Below, one piece after another: positions 7,649 through 15,808 of a DNA stretch of 64,000 nt. The position numbers and the translations under genes were made by a program. This stretch comes from DATAEG01 sp963703085. Lineage in GTDB: Bacteria > Actinomycetota > Actinomycetes > Mycobacteriales > Jatrophihabitantaceae. How positions within the stretch are numbered: the first letter of the stretch is position 1; every line of letters starts with the position of its first letter. Where the stretch lies: NCBI GenBank assembly GCA_963703085.1, contig OY969789.1, positions 744,001 through 808,000 on the forward strand, read 5' to 3'. A model generated the notes under the pieces. It saw nothing but the letters and a program-made list of their open reading frames with translations. It was not told the origin of the DNA and made no database searches.

Positions 7649-8962
7649 TCACACTCGGCGAAGCACTCCGCGCAGCGCCAGCAGCGCCCCGATGACAGCC
7701 CCCGCCATGCCCAGCAAGGCGAGCCGTTGCCTGCGCAGCCGGCCGGCGATCCGCGCGTACGGCAGCGTGCTGAACGAGACCAGCTCGTACCGGGACAGGT
7801 ACCGGCCGCCGGAGTGCCGTTCGATCGAGTGCTCGGCCTGTGACTTCAGCTGGAACAGCCGCGAGCTGACCTTGTCCCGCATCTCGACGAAGTTCTCCTC
7901 GCTCAGCGCGGCGATCGCATCGGTGTTCGCCTTGCGCCGCTGCTGGTATGCCTGCAGCGCGCGGTCCCAGTCGCCGCCGGCGTGGTCCAGGCAGTGGTCG
8001 ATCTCGATGCAGTCCTCGAACGCGCAGTTGGCGCCCTGCCCGAAGAAGGGCAGGATCGCGTGCGCGGCGTCGCCGACCAGAGCGACCCGACCTTGCACCC
8101 ACGGCCAGCAGCGCACCGTCACCAGCGAGCTCACCGGATTGCGCTGGTAGTCCTCGACCAGCGTCGGCATCAGGTCGACCACATCCGGGTACTCGGCGCG
8201 GAAGTGGGCGGCGATCTGCTCGGCAGTGTCGAGCGAATCCAGCCCGCCGGGCCCGGTTTTCGGCCAGAACAGCGTGCAGGTGAACGACCGGTCGACATTC
8301 GGCAGCGCGATCATCATCGACGAGGTGCGCGGCCAGATGTGCAGCGCTCCTGGGTCCAGCGCGAACTGACCGCGCCGGGCCGGGATGGTCAACTCCTTGT
8401 AGCCGTGATCCGGTGTCTGCAGATCGCAGCCGAAGCCGGCGGCCAACGCCAGCCGGGTGGCGCTGTAGGCGCCGTCGCAGGCCAGCACGACCGCGGAGCG
8501 TTCGGCGCGTTCGCCGGCCGCCGTGTGGAACGACAACTCACCGGTTGCAGCGTCAACCGAGTGCAGCCGGTGCTCGAACCGCAGCGTCACGCCCGGACTG
8601 TGCTCGGCGGCGTCCAGCAACGACGCGTTCAACTCGGCCCGGCTGATCGAGTTGATCGACCGCCGGCCGTCGGCGCTGTAGGGCTGCAGGCCGGCCGGAC
8701 CGTCCTTCGGGTGCACCAGCCGACCCCGCATCGGCAGCGCCCGGCCCAGCGCCTGCTCGGCCAGCCCCACCTGCTCCAGCGCGGCCAGACCGCGGGCGGA
8801 GATCGCGAGATTGATCGAACGGCCGCGCTCCGCGCCGGTGACCCGCGGGTCGGCGCGCCGTTCGTACACGGTGACGGTCAGTCCGCGCCGGCCGAGCAGG
8901 GTGGCCAGCAGGCAACCGGCCAACCCGGCGCCGATGACTGCTACCGGCTCATTCCCCGTCAT
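7649..8962 (-). CDS. kmo: Kynurenine 3-monooxygenase (FAD)
   Basis: 437 residues. The Rossmann motif GAGLAG is at residues 11-16 with Glu-Arg-Arg closing the ADP-binding fold; the KMO-type segment RGRSINLAISARG follows near residue 48. GDAAHAILPFFGQGANCAFED (second FAD motif) is near residue 305. The C-terminus ends in a hydrophobic helix then RGVLRRV, as in membrane-associated KMOs. Converts L-kynurenine to 3-hydroxykynurenine with NADPH and O2. It overlaps kynU by 14 bases, so the two form one operon. No tryptophan dioxygenase, formamidase or 3-hydroxyanthranilate dioxygenase is present in the window. Confidence 0.95.
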   Translation of the reverse strand: MTGNEPVAVIGAGLAGCLLATLLGRRGLTVTVYERRADPRVTGAERGRSINLAISARGLAALEQVGLAEQALGRALPMRGRLVHPKDGPAGLQPYSADGRRSINSISRAELNASLLDAAEHSPGVTLRFEHRLHSVDAATGELSFHTAAGERAERSAVVLACDGAYSATRLALAAGFGCDLQTPDHGYKELTIPARRGQFALDPGALHIWPRTSSMMIALPNVDRSFTCTLFWPKTGPGGLDSLDTAEQIAAHFRAEYPDVVDLMPTLVEDYQRNPVSSLVTVRCWPWVQGRVALVGDAAHAILPFFGQGANCAFEDCIEIDHCLDHAGGDWDRALQAYQQRRKANTDAIAALSEENFVEMRDKVSSRLFQLKSQAEHSIERHSGGRYLSRYELVSFSTLPYARIAGRLRRQRLALLGMAGAVIGALLALRGVLRRV

Positions 8963-10253
8963 GCCGGTCCAGCACGTCTGCCAGTGCCAGCGCAGCGCGC
9001 CAGCAGTCGTGATGGCTGACGTAGAACGGTGCCGGAGCGAACCGGATCACGTCCGGTCGCCGGGCATCAGCGATGACCTCGTAGTCCTCGCGAAGCAGCC
9101 GGGAGACCTCGAGCGCATCGATCCCGCCGACCCGGACCGACAACTGCGCACCGCGTCGCTGCGGATCACGCGGCGTCAGGACTTCGAGCTCGCGGCCGGC
9201 ACGCACCTCGTCCAGCAACGATTCCAGATAGCCGGTGAGCGCGATGCTGCGCTCGCGCAACGCGGCCAAGCCCACCTCGTCGAACAGCTGCAGTGCGGCC
9301 AGCACCGGAGCCATCGCCAGGATCGGCGGGTTCGACACCGCCCACGAATCAGCCGTGTCGACAGGATCGATGTGCGGCCTCATCTCGAACCGCGTCGACG
9401 GCTCAGTGCTCCACCACCCGGCCAGCTTGGGCAACGCGCGATCGGCGAGGTGACGCTGGTGCACGAAGGCTCCGGCGATCGCGCCGGGGCCGCCGTTGAG
9501 GTATTTGTAGCTGCACCAGGCCGCCCAATCGACGTCCCAGTCGTGCAGCTGCAGCGGGACGTTGCCGGCCGCGTGGGCGAGGTCCCAGCCGACCACCGCG
9601 CCCGCTGCGTGTCCGGCCGCGGTGATTGCGGGGATGTCCAGGAATTCGCCGCTGAAGTAGTTCACCGCGCCGAGGAGGACGAGGGCGACGCGGTCACCCT
9701 GTGCACGCAGATGCGCGACGATGTCCTCGCTGCGCAGGCCGGCCTCCCCCGCCCTCGGCCGCAACCGGACGACGGTGGCATCCGGATCCAGACCGTGCAG
9801 CACCGCCTGGCTGCGCACCGCGTAGCTGTCCGACGGGAACGCGGTGTCCTCGATGAGGATCGCTGAGCGCTCCGGTGTGGGCCGGTAGAAGCTCACCATC
9901 ATCAGGTGCAGGTTGATCGTCAGCGAGTTCATCATGACGACCTCGTCCGGCCGGGCGCCGACCAGCCGGGCGGCCGGCTGCCGCAACTGCTCGTGGTAGG
10001 ACACCCACGGCCGGCTTGCCCCGGTATGCCCCTCGACGCCGAGCCGGGCCCATTCGGCCAGCTCCTCGGCAAGCAGCTCGCCGGCGCGCCGCGGCTGCAA
10101 ACCCAGCGAGTTGCCAGCGAGGTAGGCGACTTCGCCGTGCGGTCCCCGGCCGGCCGACGGAACGAGGAAGTTCGCCCGCCACCGCGCGAACTGCGCGTCG
10201 TCGTCGAGGTCCAGCGCTCGTTGTTCGCTGAGCACCGAGGGGCGCACCGTCAT
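8949..10253 (-). CDS. kynU: Kynureninase (PLP)
   Basis: 434 residues, usual length for the family. YLAGNSLGLQPRRA is the classic N-terminal signature; GWDLAHAAGNVPLQLHDWDVDWAAWCSYKYLNGGPG contains the PLP-contacting Asp and the Schiff-base Lys (SYKYLN); RFAPAPFYVSHHDCW is the C-terminal substrate region. It hydrolyses kynurenine or 3-hydroxykynurenine to (3-hydroxy)anthranilate and alanine. First gene of a two-gene operon with kmo, so the likely product is 3-hydroxyanthranilate, for NAD synthesis, tryptophan catabolism or a secondary metabolite; context does not decide. Confidence 0.96.
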   Translation of the reverse strand: MTVRPSVLSEQRALDLDDDAQFARWRANFLVPSAGRGPHGEVAYLAGNSLGLQPRRAGELLAEELAEWARLGVEGHTGASRPWVSYHEQLRQPAARLVGARPDEVVMMNSLTINLHLMMVSFYRPTPERSAILIEDTAFPSDSYAVRSQAVLHGLDPDATVVRLRPRAGEAGLRSEDIVAHLRAQGDRVALVLLGAVNYFSGEFLDIPAITAAGHAAGAVVGWDLAHAAGNVPLQLHDWDVDWAAWCSYKYLNGGPGAIAGAFVHQRHLADRALPKLAGWWSTEPSTRFEMRPHIDPVDTADSWAVSNPPILAMAPVLAALQLFDEVGLAALRERSIALTGYLESLLDEVRAGRELEVLTPRDPQRRGAQLSVRVGGIDALEVSRLLREDYEVIADARRPDVIRFAPAPFYVSHHDCWRAALALADVLDRHDGE

Positions 10254-10307
10254 GCCGGAACGATAGCCGGGCGGCCGGGGACGCCCGCGCCGTCCGGCTC
10301 GGTCAGT

Positions 10308-10324
10308 ACCGGCCGGCGGCCGGT
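10308..10324 (-). terminator. GC-rich hairpin after the GH144-like gene
   Basis: ACCGGCC-GGC-GGCCGGT, a perfect 7-base stem with a 3-base loop, lies 26-42 bases downstream of the stop of the glycan operon's last gene. There is no T tract, as is common for actinobacterial terminators. A moderate candidate based on position. Confidence 0.4.
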
Positions 10325-10349
10325 CGTCCGTAGTGCGCCGTGCGCCTGG

Positions 10350-11933
10350 TCAGTGGGTCCGCTTGGGCTTCGCGATCGCCATCCTCTCCATGGACAGGTA
10401 CGTGTGCGCGGCCCAGGACGCCGGGTCGTGCGCGAAGTGTTGCTGCATCGCGTTGTGGTTCAACGCGTTGTCCAGCGCTGCCATGATCATCGACTGGTCG
10501 AGCACCAGCCGCCGGTGGCCCACCGCGCCGGTGGTCGGGTTCACCGCGTCGTAGAAGCCACCGTCGCGGGTGTAGATGTCCGGGTACAGCTTCCGCAGCT
10601 TCTGGATGTTGGCATAGGCCTGTTGCGGTGCGACGCCGAGCGCGAGGAACGAGGCGTGCGGCGTGACCGTGCTCTCGACCGCGTCACACGACGCGGTGCA
10701 GAATCCCTGTGCCAGCTGCTCGCCGGGCGGGAACGTCAGCCCCTGGGCACCATAGGCGTTGTAGCCACCGGTGTCGTCCGGTGTGCTGGACGGGGAGATA
10801 CCCCATACCGGATAGTGCAGTTGCTCGGTGGCGTACTTGATCTGGACCTGCGCCAGGCGCTGGTCGGCCAGCCCGAAGCTCTGCTTGCCCCACTGCGTCT
10901 CCGGGACGACCTCGTTGGCCATCAAGCCCTCGAACATGCCACCTGCGTAGGTCGGGATGAACGTGGTCGACGTACCCGGGTAGGTGTAATCGCCCTCCCA
11001 TACCTTGAACTTCTTGTGCGACTGCGGGTCGGTCACCGTCGTCCAGTACCCGCCCGGTGCCTGTCCCTGCCAGGAGAAGTCCGGGTCGGTGTCGCACTGC
11101 TTCGGCGGCAGCGTGCGCCACGTCTTCCACCACACGTCACCGGGCATCTGGTGCAGGCCCATGCCGACATACATCGAAATCCGCGGGTCGCTGTAGAGCG
11201 CGCCGTTGTGATACCCGGCCGGGCCCTGGTCGACGTAGTACCCGCCGTACTGCTGACCGGTGGGCTGGTTGCCCTCGATGGCGGCGTTGGTGTTGCAGTT
11301 CGACTGCGGGCGGTTGTCGTAGAAGATGGAGAAGTCCATCTGGCTGATCAGCGGATTGACCAGACCACGCAGCTCCGGGAGCGCCTGCCGGGCCACCATC
11401 AGCCCCGAGGCGTACCAGCCGTTGTCCACCGCGGACAGGAAGTAGCAGTTGTCCTGGGCCGGGGTGGTCTCGGTGGTGCAGTCGACGTCGCCAGGATTTT
11501 TCAGCACGTGCCCCGTCGTGGTGTCGTACCACTGGTAGAGGAAGCCGTGCGAACGCTTGATGGTGCTGACCTCGTGCAGCGTCGCGGTGATCATGGTTTC
11601 GGCCTTGCGCCGGCTGATGATCTTCAGATCCGTAGCCGAGACGACCGACCACAGATAGACGCCGATGTTCGCGGCCGAGGTGTAGGAACCGCGGGTACTG
11701 CCCGGCCCGAGATTGTCCAGCGGCAGGTGGGTGGTCGGGTCGACGTCCTTCTCGAAGAACTTCCAGGTGTCCTTCGCCACGCCGTAGAGGTTGGCGCGTT
11801 GCTGGCGGGTCAACCCGGAGTCCGAACTGCCCCGCGGATGAGCGTCGGCCGGTGCGGCTGAGACGATCATGCCGGCCAGCAGGGTCCCTGCCAGGGCGAG
11901 ATATCTGATGGGGTGTCGACGGGCACTGTGCAC
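10350..11933 (-). CDS. Secreted glycoamylase/GH144-like glycan hydrolase
   Basis: 527 residues from the GTG at 11933-11931, which has a perfect AGGAGG six bases upstream; a longer open frame to 12446 runs inside the ABC gene and is rejected. Signal peptide ~1-34 ending near PADAHPRG. The body matches the Glycoamylase/DUF3131-like alpha-toroid (PF10091): GFLYQWYD near residue 130, DNGWYASGL, YAGGMFEGLMANEVVPETQWG, YPVWGISPSS, and VTPHASFLALG. Related enzymes of GH144 cleave beta-1,2-glucans. It ends the LacI-controlled operon, so it probably releases the oligosaccharides that the ABC system imports. The exact linkage is not predictable. Confidence 0.75.
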   Translation of the reverse strand: MHSARRHPIRYLALAGTLLAGMIVSAAPADAHPRGSSDSGLTRQQRANLYGVAKDTWKFFEKDVDPTTHLPLDNLGPGSTRGSYTSAANIGVYLWSVVSATDLKIISRRKAETMITATLHEVSTIKRSHGFLYQWYDTTTGHVLKNPGDVDCTTETTPAQDNCYFLSAVDNGWYASGLMVARQALPELRGLVNPLISQMDFSIFYDNRPQSNCNTNAAIEGNQPTGQQYGGYYVDQGPAGYHNGALYSDPRISMYVGMGLHQMPGDVWWKTWRTLPPKQCDTDPDFSWQGQAPGGYWTTVTDPQSHKKFKVWEGDYTYPGTSTTFIPTYAGGMFEGLMANEVVPETQWGKQSFGLADQRLAQVQIKYATEQLHYPVWGISPSSTPDDTGGYNAYGAQGLTFPPGEQLAQGFCTASCDAVESTVTPHASFLALGVAPQQAYANIQKLRKLYPDIYTRDGGFYDAVNPTTGAVGHRRLVLDQSMIMAALDNALNHNAMQQHFAHDPASWAAHTYLSMERMAIAKPKRTH

Positions 11934-11947
11934 GAAATGCCTCCTGA

Positions 11948-12844
11948 TCAGCTGTCGGCGTCGCTCACGCCGGCGGTGGGATGCGGATGCGGTGCGTCGG
12001 CAACCGCGAACGGGTTGGCCACCGCGTCGAGCAACTGGATCGTGTATTCGTCCTTCGGGTGCTGCAATACGTCCTTCGTGACGCCTCGCTCGACGATCCG
12101 GCCCTTGTTGAGCACGATGATCTCGTCGGTGACGACTCGGGCACTGAGCAGGTCGTGGGTGATGTAGAGCAGGCTCAGCCCGCGCTCCAGGCGTAGCTGG
12201 GCGAGCAACTTCAGCACCCCGGCGCGCAGTGACACGTCGAGCATCGACACCGGTTCGTCGGCGACGATCAGGTCCGGCTCGCAGGCAAGTGCACGGGCGA
12301 TCACGACCCGCTGCCGCTGCCCGCCGGAGAGTTGATGCGGCAACTTCGCGGCGAACTGCTCCGGCGGCGTGAGCCCGACGATCTCGAGCAACTCGTGCAC
12401 CCGGTCCCGCGCCTGCTTCGCGGACATGCCGAGGAAGTTCTGGCACGGCCGGGACACTGTGTAGGCGACGGTGTGCAGCGGGTTCAGCGCACCGTAGGGA
12501 TCCTGGAACACCATCTGCACCCGACTGTGGTACTTGCGCAGGCCGCCCGAGCGCAGCGTCTGGACCTGTGTGTCGCCGAACCGGATCGACCCGGTGGAGG
12601 GGCGTTCCGACCCGGTGATCATCTGAGCCAGCGTCGTCTTCCCGCTGCCGCTGGCCCCAACGAGGCCGACCGCCGCGCCGGGGCCGATGGTGAAAGAAAC
12701 GTCGTCGACGGCAGTGAGCAGCTCCCGGCGGCGGCCGCGCACCCGGTACTTCTTGGTCACCGCGTCGACCACCAGCGGCGGCACTGTGCCGGTGGGTGGT
12801 GGCCCCGCAGCATCGGCGGCGGTGGTTGCCAGGTCAGCGGACAC
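11948..12844 (-). CDS. Peptide/oligosaccharide ABC transporter ATPase (OppF/DppF-like), glycan operon
   Basis: 298 residues starting at GTG 12844 (GGGAG upstream), overlapping the previous ATPase by 11 bases; the frame open to 13186 is an extension inside that gene. Walker A is GASGSGKTT (~residues 60-68), Q-loop in QMVFQDPYGALNP, signature LSGGQRQR, Walker B LIVADEP, H-loop ITHD. Unlike its partner it lacks the C-terminal CxxH/Cys-rich oligopeptide tail. It energises the permease pair at 13841-15765. Confidence 0.93.
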   Translation of the reverse strand: MSADLATTAADAAGPPPTGTVPPLVVDAVTKKYRVRGRRRELLTAVDDVSFTIGPGAAVGLVGASGSGKTTLAQMITGSERPSTGSIRFGDTQVQTLRSGGLRKYHSRVQMVFQDPYGALNPLHTVAYTVSRPCQNFLGMSAKQARDRVHELLEIVGLTPPEQFAAKLPHQLSGGQRQRVVIARALACEPDLIVADEPVSMLDVSLRAGVLKLLAQLRLERGLSLLYITHDLLSARVVTDEIIVLNKGRIVERGVTKDVLQHPKDEYTIQLLDAVANPFAVADAPHPHPTAGVSDADS

Positions 12845-13841
12845 CGGCCACTCCCTTCTCGATCGCGGCCGACGGCGCCCGCACATGACAGGCAGCGAGT
12901 CCGTCCCCCAGCGGTGCGAGCGGCGGGTCGATGTGCCGGCAGACGTCCTGCGCCAGCGGGCAGCGCGGCGTAAACGAGCAACCGGCCTGATCCAGCGACA
13001 GGTCCGGCGGTGAGCCGGGGATGCCGCCGAGCTCCACCGTCTCGGCCCGCGGGTCGGCGTAGCAGTTGAGCAGCGCCTCGGTGTACGGATGGTGTTTGCC
13101 GCTGAGCAGCGCGCCGGACGGCTGGTCCTCGACGATCCGCCCGGCGTACATGACGAGTACCCGGTCGGTTGCCTCGAGCACGACACCGAGGTCGTGGCTG
13201 ATCAGCAACGCGGTGAAGCCCTGCTCGCGCTGCAGATCCTTGATCGTCTGCATCACGGCGCGCTGCACGATCACGTCCAGCGCGGTGGTGGGCTCGTCGA
13301 AGACGATGAGCCGCGGCTCCAGCGCGAGGGCCAGTGCGATGGACACCCGCTGCCGCATGCCACCGGAGAGTTCGTGGGGGTAACGCCCCAGCACGCCCTC
13401 GTCGAGCTTCACCTTGCCGAGCAACTCCGCGCCTCGCTTGTGCACGGCCGCTGTATTGACGTCCTCGCCGTGGCGGGAATGCGCCTTGAAGATGTCACCG
13501 AAGTGGTGGCCGACGCTGCGCACCGGATTGAGGGCGTTCATCCCGCTCTGCAGGACCAGCGCGAAGCCGTTGCGGCGCTGGGCGCGCAATTCCTCGCCGT
13601 CCAGACCGGCGATGTCCACCCCGTCGAAGAGGATTTTCCCGCCCTCCAGCCGTCCCGGCGGCCGGAGCATGCGGGTCAGTGCGTAGCCGAGGGTGGACTT
13701 ACCGCACCCGGACTCACCGACCAGGCCGACGAACTCGCTCTCCTGCAGCGTCAGGTCGATGTCGCGCACCGACCAGATGCGTTGGCCACGATTCGGTTCG
13801 TAGACGACGTTCACGTCCTGCGCTTGCAGCAGTGCTGCCAT
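12834..13841 (-). CDS. Peptide/oligosaccharide ABC transporter ATPase (OppD/DppD-like), glycan operon
   Basis: 335 residues from ATG 13841, sharing one base with the permease stop (TGATG) and preceded by GGGAG. Walker A GESGCGKST, Q-loop LVLQSGMNALNP (SG in place of the usual DP), signature LSGGMRQR, Walker B LIVFDEP, H-loop ISHD. The C-terminal oligopeptide-transporter domain is present: GCSFTPRCPLAQDVCR with the conserved cysteines that in DppD proteins can hold an Fe-S cluster. Forms the heterodimeric ATPase with the 11948-12844 product. Confidence 0.93.
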   Translation of the reverse strand: MAALLQAQDVNVVYEPNRGQRIWSVRDIDLTLQESEFVGLVGESGCGKSTLGYALTRMLRPPGRLEGGKILFDGVDIAGLDGEELRAQRRNGFALVLQSGMNALNPVRSVGHHFGDIFKAHSRHGEDVNTAAVHKRGAELLGKVKLDEGVLGRYPHELSGGMRQRVSIALALALEPRLIVFDEPTTALDVIVQRAVMQTIKDLQREQGFTALLISHDLGVVLEATDRVLVMYAGRIVEDQPSGALLSGKHHPYTEALLNCYADPRAETVELGGIPGSPPDLSLDQAGCSFTPRCPLAQDVCRHIDPPLAPLGDGLAACHVRAPSAAIEKGVAGVR

Positions 13842-14782
13842 CACTTCTCCCGAAGCCGAGGGTTGGACAGCGCGTCGACGCCGAAATTGATGAGCGTGAA
13901 CGACAACGCCAGCAGGGCAATCGCCAAGCCGGGCGCGAGCACCAGCACCCATTGCCCGGTGAGCAGCGCGTTCTGCTGCTGGGCGTAGTACAGGATCGTC
14001 CCCCAGCTGACCGTCGACGGGTTGCCGAGGCCGAGGAACTCCAGGCTCGCCTCGGCCATCACCGCGGCGGTCGCCGCACCGAAGAAGCTGCCGGCCACCA
14101 GCGACGTCATGTTCGGCAGGATCTCGCGGAACACCACCCGGAACAGCCGCTCGCCGGAGAACACCGCGGACGTGACGAACTCCCGCGCCCGCAGGGTGGA
14201 TGCCTGGCTACGGATCACCCGGGCGCCAGTGGCCCAACTGGTGAACGCGACGACCAGCACGATCGTCCAGACCGACCTGCTCGGCACGTAAGCGGCCAGA
14301 ATGATCATCAACGGCAGACCGGGAATGACCAACGCCAGGTTGGTGACGAAGCTGAGCACCTCGTCGGTGGCGCCCGGCCGGTAACCGGAGATGAGGCCGA
14401 TCGTGATGGCCACCAGTGTCGCGAACAGGCCCGCAGTGAGGCCGACCAACAGCGATACCCGGCTGCCGTACAGCATCTGGGAGAACACATCCTGGCCGTT
14501 GCCGGTGGTGCCGAACCAGTTGTTGCCGTTGGGATTCGCGTACGGCTTGAACGTTGTCGCCGTCGGTGAATGCGGCGCGAGCAGCGGCGCGAAGAGGGCG
14601 ACCAGGATGAACAACCCGACCAGCACCAGCCCGATCCGGGCCTTGCCGTTGCTCCACAGCGTGCCGAGGGCACGACCCAGGAACAGCACCGGGACCGGCA
14701 GCGAACTGCCATGGGTGACCTTGACCTCGGCGCCCTTGCCGGGCGCCTCGGCGGGCGGCGGAACCGTCGAAAGGATCGTCAT
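13841..14782 (-). CDS. ABC transporter permease (DppC-like), glycan operon
   Basis: 313 residues: cytoplasmic N-terminus, first helix IGLVLVGLFILVALFAPLL, the DppC-type NNWFGTTGNGQDVFSQMLYGSR segment, then five helices with the EAA loop (AREFVTSAVFSGERLFRVVFREILPN) and the LEFLGLGNPSTVSWG signature of DppC. Start ATG overlaps the upstream permease stop by 4 bases. Pairs with the DppB-like protein to form the membrane channel. Confidence 0.93.
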   Translation of the reverse strand: MTILSTVPPPAEAPGKGAEVKVTHGSSLPVPVLFLGRALGTLWSNGKARIGLVLVGLFILVALFAPLLAPHSPTATTFKPYANPNGNNWFGTTGNGQDVFSQMLYGSRVSLLVGLTAGLFATLVAITIGLISGYRPGATDEVLSFVTNLALVIPGLPLMIILAAYVPSRSVWTIVLVVAFTSWATGARVIRSQASTLRAREFVTSAVFSGERLFRVVFREILPNMTSLVAGSFFGAATAAVMAEASLEFLGLGNPSTVSWGTILYYAQQQNALLTGQWVLVLAPGLAIALLALSFTLINFGVDALSNPRLREK

Positions 14783-15765
14783 GAGGTCCGCACTCTCGGG
14801 TCGAGACGGGCATACAGAAGATCGACGATGAAGATCGCCACCAGCATGCTGACCGTGATCACCAGGAACAGCGCCTGCAGCAACGGGAAGTCCCGGTTGG
14901 ACACCGCGATGTAGAGCAGGTTGCCCAAACCGGGATACGAGAAGACGCCCTCCACGAGCACCGACCCGCCCACGACCGCACCGAGGGAGAGCCCGAAGGC
15001 GGTGACGTTGGGCAGCAACGCGTTGCGTGCGGCGTACAGCAGCGCGACCGTCCGGGTGCGCAGCCCGTTCGCCTCGGCGAAGGTCACGTAGTCCTCACCC
15101 AGCGTGTTGATCATGTTGTTGCGCATGCCGAACACCCAGCCGGACAACGACGTGATGGCCAGCGTGACCGCGGGGATGACACTGTGCTGGAACGCGTCGT
15201 TGAGGAACGACAGGCTGAGGTTCGGCGAGACGCCCGGCGTGTAGCCGCCCTTGATGGGGAACCAGTTCATCTTGAAGGCGAGCACGTACAGCAGCAACAG
15301 TCCCAACCAGAACGGCGGGAACGCGGCGAAGAAGGTCGCCCCGATCGTGACGGTCGCATCGGACTTGGAACCGCGCCGCCATCCGGCGAAGACACCGAGC
15401 AGCGTGCCGATCACGAACGCGACGATGGTGGTGACGCCGACGAGGACGAGCGTCCACGGCAACGCCTTGCCGATCGAGTGCGACACCGTCTCGGTCGGGA
15501 AGGAGTACGACCGCCCGAAGTCGAAGTGGGCGATGTTGTAGAGGTACTGGAAGTACTGGCTGAACACGTTGCCGTGCGGCGAGCCGAGCTGGATCTCGAT
15601 CGCCTTGCGCTGCGCATTCGTGATCGGTTGCCCGGTCGACGCCAGCTTCGCCAGCGCGGCGTCCACCGGGGAACCCGGCATCAACCTGGGCAGGATGAAG
15701 TTCAGCGTGATCGCCGCCCAGAGCGTGAGGACGAACAGCACGACCTTGCGGCCTACATAGCGCAT
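14779..15765 (-). CDS. ABC transporter permease (DppB-like), glycan operon
   Basis: 328 residues beginning MRYVGRKVVLFVLTLWAAITLNFILPRLMPGSP, the typical DppB first helix and periplasmic start. The EAA-like loop GEDYVTFAEANGLRTRTVALLYAARNALLPN and the C-terminal VEGVFSYPGLGNLLYIAVSNRDFPLLQA motif identify it. It follows the binding-protein gene after 43 bases and overlaps the DppC-like gene by 4. Confidence 0.93.
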   Translation of the reverse strand: MRYVGRKVVLFVLTLWAAITLNFILPRLMPGSPVDAALAKLASTGQPITNAQRKAIEIQLGSPHGNVFSQYFQYLYNIAHFDFGRSYSFPTETVSHSIGKALPWTLVLVGVTTIVAFVIGTLLGVFAGWRRGSKSDATVTIGATFFAAFPPFWLGLLLLYVLAFKMNWFPIKGGYTPGVSPNLSLSFLNDAFQHSVIPAVTLAITSLSGWVFGMRNNMINTLGEDYVTFAEANGLRTRTVALLYAARNALLPNVTAFGLSLGAVVGGSVLVEGVFSYPGLGNLLYIAVSNRDFPLLQALFLVITVSMLVAIFIVDLLYARLDPRVRTS

Positions 15766-15808
15766 CGCGACACGCCTCCCGCGTACCCCGTCGCACCGAG
15801 CACCGGGA

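Noticed and set aside
9906..11861. 651-residue open frame on the plus strand
   Set aside because: Antisense to kynU and the GH144-like gene; long frames opposite GC-rich genes are expected, and the sequence lacks any family motif.
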